Source: Deltaproteobacteria bacterium
GTDB lineage: Bacteria > UBA10199 > JACPAL01 > GCA-016699445
Assembly: GCA_016699445.1 (NCBI GenBank)
Contig: CP064976.1
Span: forward strand, 1,798,001 to 1,862,000
Direction of reading: 5' to 3'
DNA length: 64,000 nt
Shown here: one piece after another, positions 45,596 to 54,098 of the stretch
Layout of the letters: each line of letters starts with the position of its first letter
How positions within the stretch are numbered: the stretch's first letter is position 1
Notes under the pieces: model-generated
Seen by the model: only the letters and a program-made list of their open reading frames with translations
The model's database searches: none
What the model was told of the DNA's origin: nothing
Program-made: the position numbers and the translations under genes

Positions 45596-46213
45596 ATGCC
45601 ACGAGAAGAGACGCGTCATCCCTTTGCTGATGAAGAAAAAGGAAAAGTATTAGATCCCAATCCAGAACGTCGTCGTTATCTGACTGAGCTTTTCCATAAA
45701 TTTGTGACCCATAAAATATCCGCTGCCGACTTGATGGGCTTGCCTAAAAAACGTTTCGCTCGTTTAGCAGAAATTGGTTACGTCAAATACAAGTATGGTC
45801 GTTATGAAGAAGCCCATGATATTTTTAAAGCCTTGGCTCAGCTGGATAGTGTCAATGCCTACTATCATATGGCTTTGGGTGGCGTGTATCAGAAACTGGG
45901 AAAAAATGTCGAAGCCGTTGTCTCTTACACACGCGCAATTCGTGTGAATCCCAAAGATCTGTGTCCGTATGTGAATCGTGGTGAAATTTATCTCCGCCAT
46001 AAAAATTACAAAAAAGCGGCAGAAGATTTTCGTACAGCAATTTTAGCCGACCCCGATGGAAAAAGTATGTGGGCCAACCGTGCGCGCTCCCTGGTCATTG
46101 CTCTCAAGCGTAATATGGATTTGCAAAAACACCGGCAACAACAAGCTTCATCTCGTCCCGCTCAAGCTCAAAGGCCCCAGCAAGGTTCCCAGAGAGATCC
46201 GAGAAGGCGTTGA
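45596..46213 (+). CDS. SycD/LcrH-like TPR chaperone (second of two)
   Basis: A 205-residue paralogue of the chaperone at 44057 with the same TPR arrangement (FARLAEIGYVKYKYGRYEEA, MALGGVYQKLGKNVEAVVSY, YVNRGEIYLRHKNYKKAAED). The C-terminal 30 residues are Gln/Arg/Pro-rich and basic. Two paired chaperones suggest two separate translocator sets. It ends the plus-strand substrate operon. Confidence 0.82.
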   Translation: MPREETRHPFADEEKGKVLDPNPERRRYLTELFHKFVTHKISAADLMGLPKKRFARLAEIGYVKYKYGRYEEAHDIFKALAQLDSVNAYYHMALGGVYQKLGKNVEAVVSYTRAIRVNPKDLCPYVNRGEIYLRHKNYKKAAEDFRTAILADPDGKSMWANRARSLVIALKRNMDLQKHRQQQASSRPAQAQRPQQGSQRDPRRR

Positions 46214-46273
46214 TCCCTAGAGAAATTCAGCATCTTGTATCTGCATAATGCGGATTTAAACCATAGCATTTAT

Positions 46274-46298
46274 TGACATTAAATGTTTACAAATGTCA
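46274..46298. promoter_or_regulatory. Inverted repeat TGACATT...AATGTCA upstream of a DUF4143 gene
   Basis: A perfect 7-bp inverted repeat with an 11-bp spacer, ending 10 bp before the ATG. The arms are identical to those at 12204-12242 before another DUF4143 gene 34 kb away. A shared operator is suggested. Confidence 0.45.
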
Positions 46299-46308
46299 TG
46301 GTTAAAAA

Positions 46309-47496
46309 ATGCCTCATTCACGTAAAAGACATGTCTTAAATCTTTTGCTTAAAAAGCTTTCTTTTTCCCCTATTGTTTCAATTCAGGGCCCTCGACAGTC
46401 AGGGAAAAGTTTTTTAGTTAGGGAGCTTCTTCCAAAATCTTTATCAAAAAAATCGGAAAGTAAATATATGAGCTTTGATGCTCAGGCGATTAAAGACTTT
46501 GCAAGTACAAACCCAGATACATTTTTGGAACAACAAAACAGGTTTTCTCCTGTGATTTTAGACGAAGCTCAGAAAGTCTCTGGAATATTTGATGCTATCA
46601 AATTGAGAGTCGATAATGAGAGAAGGCCGGGGAGCTATATTCTGCTTGGCTCTACTGAATTTTCTCATTTAACGAAAGTCAGAGAGTCGCTCACAGGAAG
46701 AATGTCTCGCTTGCGCCTGTACCCTATGAATATGGCCGAAACCATGGAGCTGCCGCCAAATTCTTCTCGTGATCTTTGTTTGGTTCAGGAAAAGCCGCGT
46801 GTCAGCAGAAGTGATTATCTTCATTTTTTAGAGAGGGGTGGTTTCCCGGGTATTTTTGCTGTTCGCTCGCAGGGTGAGAGGGAGAGTCTGATTAAAGATT
46901 GGATAGATCTTATTGTGCAGAGAGATATTCATCAAATTCCAGGTATTAAACTGGATTCAGAGCTATGTGGTCGTATCTTGTATCAGATTGCCGTTTTAGA
47001 AACACCTTCTGCAGGTGATATTGCGAAAGCGCTTCGAAAAAATCCTCGTTCTATCAAAAAGCACCTCGAAGTTTTAGAAACACTCTTTGTGATTAAATCG
47101 TTGTCTCCTCACACTCTGGGATTCGGGAAAAAAATGTATTTTTTATGTGACCCATTTTTGGCTCATATCTTGGGATCTTCTTTTTTAAGAAAGCTGGAGA
47201 CAGCCTTTTTGTTAGAACAGTGGAGCCAGCGTTCTTACCGTGATGATAGAGAGTCTCAACTTTTCTTTTATCAGACAAATCGTGGCAGTCGTATTCAGTT
47301 GCTCATAGAGACGCACAAACAATTAGCCGCGGTCAAAATTTATCCTGAGGAAAAAATTGATGAAAGAGAGCTTGAAGTACTGATTGCCTTACAAAAAAAG
47401 AGTTTGAAACCCATCCGATTGATGGGCCTGACATCTCTTCAAGACTCTCATCAGATCAAAGGCGTGCGTCTGTATCCTTGGGAATCAATTTGTTGA
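46309..47496 (+). CDS. AAA ATPase with DUF4143 domain (copy 3 of 3)
   Basis: A 395-residue DUF4143-family ATPase with Walker A GPRQSGKSF, Walker B-like VILDEAQKVSG and ILLGSTEFSHL. Its start MPHSRKRHVLNLLLKKLSF parallels copy 1 (MSHDRNRHALALVKKLGSF), and the two also share the upstream TGACATT repeat, so copies 1 and 3 are closest relatives. It is intact. It closes the substrate region and faces the minus-strand activator gene end to end. The role of the family is not established. Confidence 0.85.
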   Translation: MPHSRKRHVLNLLLKKLSFSPIVSIQGPRQSGKSFLVRELLPKSLSKKSESKYMSFDAQAIKDFASTNPDTFLEQQNRFSPVILDEAQKVSGIFDAIKLRVDNERRPGSYILLGSTEFSHLTKVRESLTGRMSRLRLYPMNMAETMELPPNSSRDLCLVQEKPRVSRSDYLHFLERGGFPGIFAVRSQGERESLIKDWIDLIVQRDIHQIPGIKLDSELCGRILYQIAVLETPSAGDIAKALRKNPRSIKKHLEVLETLFVIKSLSPHTLGFGKKMYFLCDPFLAHILGSSFLRKLETAFLLEQWSQRSYRDDRESQLFFYQTNRGSRIQLLIETHKQLAAVKIYPEEKIDERELEVLIALQKKSLKPIRLMGLTSLQDSHQIKGVRLYPWESIC

Positions 47497-47507
47497 CCCT
47501 TCCTGAT

Positions 47508-48911
47508 CTATTCGTCGTCCGTAATATTATCATCTAGAATCCCGTATTTTTTGAGCAGATTGCGGATGTGTTTGCGATCCACACCTGCTTCGCGGGCGGT
47601 TTTGGAGATGTTGTAATGATTTCTTCGCAAGAGGCTGGAGAGATATTCTTTTTCGAATTGTTCCACGACTTTTTGCTTAGCTTCTTTGAAGGGAAGGGCC
47701 ATATCGACCATCATTTTTTCGGTTGCGTCTTCATCTTCACGTTCCAGTTCTTGAAAGACATATCCAACTTGCTGACCTGTGATGGCATTGCCATCTACCA
47801 TAGGAACAATACGTTCGAGAATATTGACGAGTTCGCGAACGTTTCCAGGCCATTGATAGCGAGCGAGCATTTTAAGTGCATCATCTTCTACGCGTGTGAC
47901 TTTGAGGGTATTGTCTGGCTGAAGATTAAATTTTCCACGTGTTAGGAGATGCTCAATTAAAAATGAAATATCCTCAGGGCGTTCACGAAGTGGCGGAATA
48001 TGAATTTTTACTACCGACAATCGATAATAGAGATCTTCGCGAAATCTTTTTTCTCCAACTTCTTTTTTAAGATTTCGATTGGTTGCGCAAATCACGCGGA
48101 CATCGATGGGGATTGATTCATTAGATCCCACTTTCTTAATTTCCCTTTGTTCGAGAGCTCTTAAAAGTTTCGGTTGGAGCTCCAATGATAGTTCACCTAT
48201 TTCGTCTAAAAATATGGTCCCTCCATTGGCTTCTTCAAAAGCTCCCTTACGCGTGGAGACAGCTCCTGTAAAAGAACCTTTCATGTGTCCAAAAAGTTCA
48301 CTTTCGATGAGATTCTCAGCTACAGCTGAACAATCAAACACAATTAAGGGTTTATTTTTTCGAGTGCTATTTTCATGAATGGCACGAGCCACAACATCTT
48401 TTCCAGTTCCTGTTTCGCCTTCCACTAATACCGTGGCATTAGTAGGAGAGATTTTTTCCAGAACACTGAAAATCTGACGCATTTTTCGTGAGCGGCCCAT
48501 CAGAGGACCAAACTGATTGTTGGGAGAGGGTTCGATGTGAACTTTTTCGTCAAAAGCGACAAACTCTGCGTTGATATTTCCCAAACGCACAATATCCCCT
48601 GGAGAGAGATAAGCTTCCTTGACTCGGATATCATTGATGAAGGTTCCGTTGGTGCTTTCCAGATCTTTTAAAAGATAGCGATCTTCAGATTGGATAATTT
48701 CCAGATGATTTCTCGAAACTGTTTTTTCATCGAGAACAAAATCATTGTCTTCCCGTTTGCCAATTCTCACAAGAGGCCGGTTTAGATCAATCTTGGATCC
48801 TTTTTTGATTCCGTCGAGAACGATAAGTTGACATTTGCGCTGAAAGACAACGTCTTTCTGTTCTTCGGTGCGCATGAGTTGTGTGTCGAATTCCTTAATT
48901 GCGTTTTCCAT
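47508..48911 (-). CDS. Sigma-54 activator with N-terminal FHA domain
   Basis: A 467-residue enhancer-binding protein. An FHA domain (about 40-115: VRIGKREDNDFVLDEKTVSR, LESTNGTFIN) replaces the usual receiver, so activity should depend on binding a phosphothreonine. The AAA+ domain (about 130-365) has Walker A VEGETGTGKDVVARAI, the sigma-54 contact loop as GSFTGA instead of the usual GAFTGA, Walker B GGTIFLDEIGELSLELQPKL and RFREDLYYRL. A Fis-type helix-turn-helix ends the protein (YNISKTAREAGVDRKHIRNL). It lies 7 bp after the kinase gene, in one operon. It is the best candidate to act at the sigma-54 promoters of the T3SS genes. Confidence 0.93.
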   Translation of the reverse strand: MENAIKEFDTQLMRTEEQKDVVFQRKCQLIVLDGIKKGSKIDLNRPLVRIGKREDNDFVLDEKTVSRNHLEIIQSEDRYLLKDLESTNGTFINDIRVKEAYLSPGDIVRLGNINAEFVAFDEKVHIEPSPNNQFGPLMGRSRKMRQIFSVLEKISPTNATVLVEGETGTGKDVVARAIHENSTRKNKPLIVFDCSAVAENLIESELFGHMKGSFTGAVSTRKGAFEEANGGTIFLDEIGELSLELQPKLLRALEQREIKKVGSNESIPIDVRVICATNRNLKKEVGEKRFREDLYYRLSVVKIHIPPLRERPEDISFLIEHLLTRGKFNLQPDNTLKVTRVEDDALKMLARYQWPGNVRELVNILERIVPMVDGNAITGQQVGYVFQELEREDEDATEKMMVDMALPFKEAKQKVVEQFEKEYLSSLLRRNHYNISKTAREAGVDRKHIRNLLKKYGILDDNITDDE

Positions 48912-48918
48912 AATTTTC

Positions 48919-51552
48919 TCAGTCCTTTTCTAATTCGATTTCTAATTTTTTCACATCACTGTCCAAGCTGACATTGTTTTCCCAAGTCTTAAAGCCATCC
49001 AGTTGTACTTTAATGGGGTAAGATTTATCGCGAGGAAATCCTTTGAGGGTCACAGGAGTTTTTTCTCCTACATCTACACCATTCCATAAAACTGTAGCAC
49101 GAGGAGGTGAGCTTGAAATTTTAAGCTCTCCATAGAGGGCGATTGTTCCCAGGTTTTTACTTTCACCTGCTCCCAATTTTACATTTTGAACAAAAGGCTG
49201 AAGACGACCTTTTCTGAAGACAAGCTTTACCGTTCCTGAAGGAAGGTTCGAAATTGTCAGCGGTGTTTCTCCTTTGAGTTCTGAGTTTGCATATACTTCC
49301 ATTCCTGAAGGTTCGGTATTGACCGTAATGCTTCCAACGCCGCTAGTGGGCTCAGGTTCATGAGGTGGCGGTGCAGGAGTTGGCTCTTTAGGTGTTTCTT
49401 GAGGTTTCGGCGCTGGTGGTGGAGGTGTTGGTTCTGTCTTAATTTCTTTGAGTGATCCTGCAATATCCATTGAGCGATTTTCTGCAACGGTCACGCTCTT
49501 GCTCCAATCCTGATAACCATCTTTAGATAGTGTAATGGTGGTTTTTTGGTTTGCAGGGAGATCTTTTAGAGTGTCTGGCGTTGTTTTCCCTGTGTATTTT
49601 CCATTTAGAGTAATTTTGGCTCCGCTGGGCTTTGAGGTGACATTGATGGATCCCAACATGGGTGTGGGCAAGGGTTCTTGAGGTGTCGGAGTGGGGGCGG
49701 GAGGCGTTTGAGGTACAGGGATAAGTGTTGCTTGTAACGTGATAGGGTCAGCTGATTTAACATCCACGACAGAAGACCATTCGGCATAATTGGGAAGTTG
49801 AAGTTTGAATGAATATTTTCGTCCGACTTCCAACTCACGAATTTCAGCCGGCGTGGCTTGTGACATTTCATGCCCATCGACAAAAATTTTGGCTCCTGTC
49901 GGGAATGAGCTGATCTGAATGCTTCCTTTGGTAGGGATAGGAGGTTGTGGAGCCGTCGGTGTTTTTAGTGCCACAAGATTTGTTTCAAGTTTGAAGGGTG
50001 TTGTGCTTGTGAGAGGAATTATTTTTGTAAAATCCTCAAAGCCATCTTTAACCAAACGAATTTGATACTCGCGACCTGTTTCCAGCTTGTCCATCGTGGC
50101 AGGTGTTTCAAGGTTTGTGAGACTACCATTGAGATAAACCTTGGCTCCAGGAGGTGTTGTGGTGATCACTATGGAACTTATTTCAGCTTGAGGTGTCGGT
50201 TGTGGTGTGGGTTGGGGAGAAGGTTGAGGTGTTGGAGTTGGCTGATGTGGTTTGAAAAACTTATAACTAAAAAATCCGGTAAGTCCCAAGACGATTAAAA
50301 TGCCAATAATTGCCAAAGCAGGTCCGCTTTTCGATTTTTTTGTCGATTTTCCAACAGTGATAGAGGGTGCTGTATTTTCAAATTTCTTGAGAAGTGTATC
50401 ATCATGAATTTTAATTTCTGTAGAGGTGTGAGGTGTATGATGAGGAACTTGTAATCGATCGGTAGCTGGCTCTGCTTTTAGTTCAAGACCGCTTAATGAT
50501 TTGGATGTGTTGGCATGAGCGAGGATGTCATCTTTTTCCGAAACCTGAATTTGCTTAATAATCGCTGAATTTGTTTTTTCATCGGAAATGACGGTAGCTT
50601 CTTTTTTCTTAATATCGCCTTGAAACATTTCATGCATCGTTGAAGCGAGATTTCGAGGAGAAAAATCAACGTAAGAAGAATAGAGAAATTTGGTTAGATC
50701 GAGCTGAAAATCTCCGGCATTTTGATAGCGATCTTTGGGATTGTAAGCTAACGATTTGGCAATAATTGCTTTAAGCGAGCCTGGAATAGTATCCGGCAGC
50801 ATGAGTGTGTTAACGCGTGTGGTACGGATTTGATTCAAAACTTCAAATTGAGTTTCCCCTGTAAAGAGTTTTTCTCCTGTGAGCATTTCATAGAGAACTA
50901 GTCCTGCAGAAAAAATATCTGTCCTATGGTCGATGGGTTTTCCCAAAGCTTGTTCGGGAGACATGTAGGCCACTTTGCCTTTGAGGATGCCAGCCATGGT
51001 GTGTGAAACGTTCATGGCGGCTTTGGCGATACCAAAGTCCACGATTTTAACTTCACCTTCGTAGGAAATGAGCAAATTTTGAGGGCTGATATCACGATGG
51101 ACGATATTGAGTGGACGTCCCTGATTGTCTGTTTTGCGATGGGCGTAGTCCAAGCCTTTGCACATTTCGCTGATGATATAGACGGTCATTTCATCGGGAA
51201 TGCGTGTTTTCTTCTCCTGAAACCGGTTCATGAATTCGCGCAGATTGGTTCCGAAAATATACTCCATCGAAATGAAGTAATCGTCTCCCACTTTTCCCAA
51301 GTCATATACTTGGACGATATTGGCGTGTGACAAGAGAACCGTCAGCTTGGCTTCATCGACGAGCATGTTGATGAATTCACGATCGGCTGAGCAATGGGGT
51401 AGGATACGTTTGACGGCCAAGACTTTTTCAAAACCATCCACACCATAAGTTTTGGCTTTATAGATTTCAGCCATTCCACCTACGGCGAGCTTGTTTAATA
51501 AGACGTAACGTCCGAAAGGTTTAGGTTCAAAATTAGGTACATTCTCAGCCAT
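48919..51552 (-). CDS. Transmembrane Ser/Thr protein kinase with PEGA repeats
   Basis: An 877-residue Hanks-type kinase. The kinase domain covers about residues 12-290 with the ATP-loop LAVGGMAEIYKAK, catalytic Lys in VLAVKRI, catalytic loop IVHRDISPQNLL, DFG in VDFGIAKA and SPEQA. After a linker, a single transmembrane helix lies near residues 405-425 (LAIIGILIVLGLTGFFSYKF). The outside part has about five PEGA domains (for example ISSFPTGAKIFVDGHEM and VTSKPSGAKITLNG) with Pro-rich linkers. PEGA domains bind surface structures, so it may sense the envelope. It is followed in the operon by the FHA activator, which fits a kinase-to-FHA signal. Confidence 0.93.
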   Translation of the reverse strand: MAENVPNFEPKPFGRYVLLNKLAVGGMAEIYKAKTYGVDGFEKVLAVKRILPHCSADREFINMLVDEAKLTVLLSHANIVQVYDLGKVGDDYFISMEYIFGTNLREFMNRFQEKKTRIPDEMTVYIISEMCKGLDYAHRKTDNQGRPLNIVHRDISPQNLLISYEGEVKIVDFGIAKAAMNVSHTMAGILKGKVAYMSPEQALGKPIDHRTDIFSAGLVLYEMLTGEKLFTGETQFEVLNQIRTTRVNTLMLPDTIPGSLKAIIAKSLAYNPKDRYQNAGDFQLDLTKFLYSSYVDFSPRNLASTMHEMFQGDIKKKEATVISDEKTNSAIIKQIQVSEKDDILAHANTSKSLSGLELKAEPATDRLQVPHHTPHTSTEIKIHDDTLLKKFENTAPSITVGKSTKKSKSGPALAIIGILIVLGLTGFFSYKFFKPHQPTPTPQPSPQPTPQPTPQAEISSIVITTTPPGAKVYLNGSLTNLETPATMDKLETGREYQIRLVKDGFEDFTKIIPLTSTTPFKLETNLVALKTPTAPQPPIPTKGSIQISSFPTGAKIFVDGHEMSQATPAEIRELEVGRKYSFKLQLPNYAEWSSVVDVKSADPITLQATLIPVPQTPPAPTPTPQEPLPTPMLGSINVTSKPSGAKITLNGKYTGKTTPDTLKDLPANQKTTITLSKDGYQDWSKSVTVAENRSMDIAGSLKEIKTEPTPPPPAPKPQETPKEPTPAPPPHEPEPTSGVGSITVNTEPSGMEVYANSELKGETPLTISNLPSGTVKLVFRKGRLQPFVQNVKLGAGESKNLGTIALYGELKISSSPPRATVLWNGVDVGEKTPVTLKGFPRDKSYPIKVQLDGFKTWENNVSLDSDVKKLEIELEKD

Positions 51553-51686
51553 GGCGACTTCGCTCCTCTGGTCTGCTCACCACTTGGTGACAGAATACCC
51601 CATATAAGCATGGTGTCTGGAAACCCGCAAGGTTTTTTTAATAAGATTCAAAAGTTTAGAAAAAGAGATTGAGGATTGGTGCTGTC

Positions 51687-51998
51687 TTAGCGCGCCATGA
51701 GGGAATGGGCTGCATCAAAAATCATTCCGACAAAAACTGTTTCTATCACTATCAAAAGGATAAAGACGACAATGGGGGTGACATCAAAAGGAGTGCGAAA
51801 GAAAGCTTTGGGAAGAAGTCGACGAACACGCGTGAAGACAGGTTGTGTGGCCTGATTTAAAAAACGCACAATCGGGTTGTAAGGATCAGGGTTTACCCAT
51901 GTGATGATACAGGCAAAGGCCACGACGAAGGTGTAGAGGTTAATGAGCATGTCCAAGATACGGGCGATGGAAAGCAGGATTAGTCCTAAGAAATGCAT
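51687..51998 (-). CDS. yggT: YggT family membrane protein
   Basis: A 103-residue integral membrane protein with two long hydrophobic hairpins and the YggT repeat pattern (INLYTFVVAFACIITWVNPD, PYNPIVRFLNQATQP, then PVFTRVRRLLP). YggT genes lie next to proC and yggS in many bacteria, as here. The role is unclear; an involvement in osmotic or membrane processes has been proposed for the family. Its ATG overlaps the end of the frame-corrected proC. Confidence 0.88.
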   Translation of the reverse strand: MHFLGLILLSIARILDMLINLYTFVVAFACIITWVNPDPYNPIVRFLNQATQPVFTRVRRLLPKAFFRTPFDVTPIVVFILLIVIETVFVGMIFDAAHSLMAR

Positions 51999-52803
51999 CG
52001 GAGCTCCTTGGCGCGTAGACTCGCGGCCTTTATGGTTTGTTGAATCAAAGTCGGGAAATTCCCTTCATTTAATGTTTTAAGCCCGGCTTCTGTGGTCCCA
52101 CCTTTAGAAGCGACTTTTGAATCAGATCAGAAAGACTTTCTCTTGAGAGAGTTGCCATCTCGGTAGCGCCTTTAAGCGTTTGCAAAACAAGTTGCCGACT
52201 TACAGAAGGTGTGAGGCCGTCTTGAATGCCTGCCTGAATAAGACTTTCAATAAACAAAAATACAAAGGCTGGTCCGCTGCCGGAGACTGCGGTCACGCTA
52301 TCTAAAAGCTCTTCTCTAGGAACAAATAAAGCCTGTCCTCCTGCCGTAAAAATTTTGAGGGCTATTTTCTTATCCTGTGGTTTAGCCGTTATGCTGGCAA
52401 AAAGTCCTGAAGCTCCCATTCCAATCATGACACCCATGTTGGGCATGACACGGATCAAACGTGTTTTAGGCGGAAGATGTTGCGTGAAAAAAGCCGTATC
52501 AAGCCCTGCTGCAATCGATAAGATGAGATGCTGTTTTGTGAGATAGGGAGAAATTTCTTTCAAAACTTCCTTCATTTGCTGGGGTTTGACCGCCAATAAA
52601 ATGATCTCAGAGGAAGATACGAGATTTTTATTGTCCGTAAACGTCGCGACTTTTAATTTTTTCTTTAATTGAGAGCGCTTCTTGGCATCAGCTTCGGAGA
52701 TTCCGATTTGTTTGGCTGTAAATATTTTTTTTTGAATCAGGCTTTGAACAATCGCAGTTCCCATATTGCCACAGCCGATAAATCCGATTTTACCCTTTGA
52801 CAT
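51986..52803 (-). CDS. proC: Pyrroline-5-carboxylate reductase ProC, frameshifted near its end
   Basis: ProC makes proline from pyrroline-5-carboxylate with NAD(P)H. The ATG at 52803 overlaps the yggS stop and follows GGAG. The Rossmann start is GKIGFIGCGNMGTAIVQSLI; LLAVKPQQ, RVMPNMGVMIGMGASG and VTAVSGSGPAFVFLF are typical. A missing base in the T run at 52114-52117 breaks the frame; restoring it gives KVASKGGTTEAGLKTLNEGN and a stop at 51986-51988. Total length is then 272 residues, normal for the family. Confidence 0.9.
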
Positions 52804-53524
52804 GACGTTCTCCAAAAATTCCGGTTCCTATTCGAATCATGGTTGCCCCTTCTTGAAGGGCGATTTCAAAATCATGACTCATTCCCATCGAAAGCTCCGT
52901 GAGGGAGTGCTTATAAAGTTTTTTGAGATTTATTGCATCCCGAATTTCACGCAAGTGTCGAAAATAAGGCCGAGATTTTTCAGCATCATTTTCAGCGGGA
53001 GGAATGCACATGAGGCCTTCAAGCTTGATGTTGTCCAATGTGTTTAGTTTTGTAACAAGGGGTTCGATATCGTGTGGAGACATTCCTGTTTTGGATTCTT
53101 CATTACCCAAATTAATTTCAATCAAGATAGATTGTACTTTTCCTAATCCTTGAGCTCGTTTGTGAATTTCCAAAGCCAACTCTTCTGAATCAACAGAATG
53201 AATCAAATCAACCAGAGGTAGAATGGTTTTAACTTTGTTGCGTTGCAGATGTCCGATGAAGTGCCAGTGAAGAGCTCGCGGCTCAAGGCTCAAGGTTGAT
53301 TGTGACGTCATGGATCCGTCTCCGGAGGACCAGTCTGCTGCGAGCAGAGAGCTTTGAGCTATAAGTTCCTGACTATAGTTGGCACCTAAGTATCTTTCTC
53401 CGCATTGTAGAGCCTGAGAGATTTTTTCGAGAGGTTGGCTTTTAGTCACACAAACCAACCGGGCTTTGGGGTAATGAGAAAGAGTTTTATGAATATTTTT
53501 TAAGTTTTCGGCAATCATCAACAC
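52790..53524 (-). CDS. yggS: YggS family pyridoxal phosphate homeostasis protein
   Basis: A 244-residue protein of the YggS/PROSC family, which binds PLP through a Lys and balances vitamin B6 and amino-acid pools. Typical blocks are ARLVCVTKSQP (PLP Lys), YLGANYSQELI, WHFIGHLQRNKVK, IHSVDSEELALEIHKRA, SILIEINLGNEESKTGM, LEGLMCIPP and LSMGMSHDFEIALQEGATMI. A short Ser-rich insertion lies near residues 63-85. It precedes proC and yggT in the usual cluster order. Confidence 0.9.
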   Translation of the reverse strand: MLMIAENLKNIHKTLSHYPKARLVCVTKSQPLEKISQALQCGERYLGANYSQELIAQSSLLAADWSSGDGSMTSQSTLSLEPRALHWHFIGHLQRNKVKTILPLVDLIHSVDSEELALEIHKRAQGLGKVQSILIEINLGNEESKTGMSPHDIEPLVTKLNTLDNIKLEGLMCIPPAENDAEKSRPYFRHLREIRDAINLKKLYKHSLTELSMGMSHDFEIALQEGATMIRIGTGIFGERHVKG

Positions 53525-53579
53525 CTTCCTTTACTATCGAGATTGAAAGAATCCAATAGTTAAGATACTCTTTTCACTC

Positions 53580-54098
53580 ATGTCGAAAATTCTCTTTGTT
53601 CTACTTATTTCCAGCTTACTTTTTTCCTCCTGTTTTAGCGTCGATCGTCGTGGTGGTATTGTGGGAATTAAAGGTCGGACGTTTCAAAGTGGTTTAGGGT
53701 CATTTGAAGTGGGTCGTTTGCCTGAAGGTTGGAGCAACCCTCAAAATAAACTTAAACAAGTCGTCTACACTCATGACGGGATGCAAGCGACGATTGTTAC
53801 GGATGCTCTTTGTGGAAAAAAATTTGAAGAAGCACCTTTGAGACGCTTGGCTCTAGACCTTCTAGAACCCATGGAAAAATCCAAAATCAAATCAGAGAAG
53901 GAATTTGTTTTGGATGGTCGAAAAGCTTATCAAATGGTGGGTGAAGGAGCTATTGATGGTATCTGCATGGAGATGGGTGTCAGAGTTCTGAAAAAAGATT
54001 TTTGCGTGTATGACTTTGTGTTGTTTGCGCCTAAAAAATATTTTTCCCAATCACAAAAGGACTTTGAAAATTATGTCTCAGGGTTCCGAACTCGGTAA
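53580..54098 (+). CDS. Lipoprotein upstream of the Mla transport genes
   Basis: A 172-residue lipoprotein with signal ILFVLLISSLLFSSC (lipobox LFSSC; lipid Cys at residue 18). The mature part is small and mixed alpha/beta (EVGRLPEGWSNPQNKLKQVV, KAYQMVGEGAIDGICMEMGV). Its stop overlaps the start of mlaE, which suggests an operon with mlaE, mlaF and mlaD. No known family was recognised. A role with the transporter is inferred from coupling. Confidence 0.7.
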   Translation: MSKILFVLLISSLLFSSCFSVDRRGGIVGIKGRTFQSGLGSFEVGRLPEGWSNPQNKLKQVVYTHDGMQATIVTDALCGKKFEEAPLRRLALDLLEPMEKSKIKSEKEFVLDGRKAYQMVGEGAIDGICMEMGVRVLKKDFCVYDFVLFAPKKYFSQSQKDFENYVSGFRTR

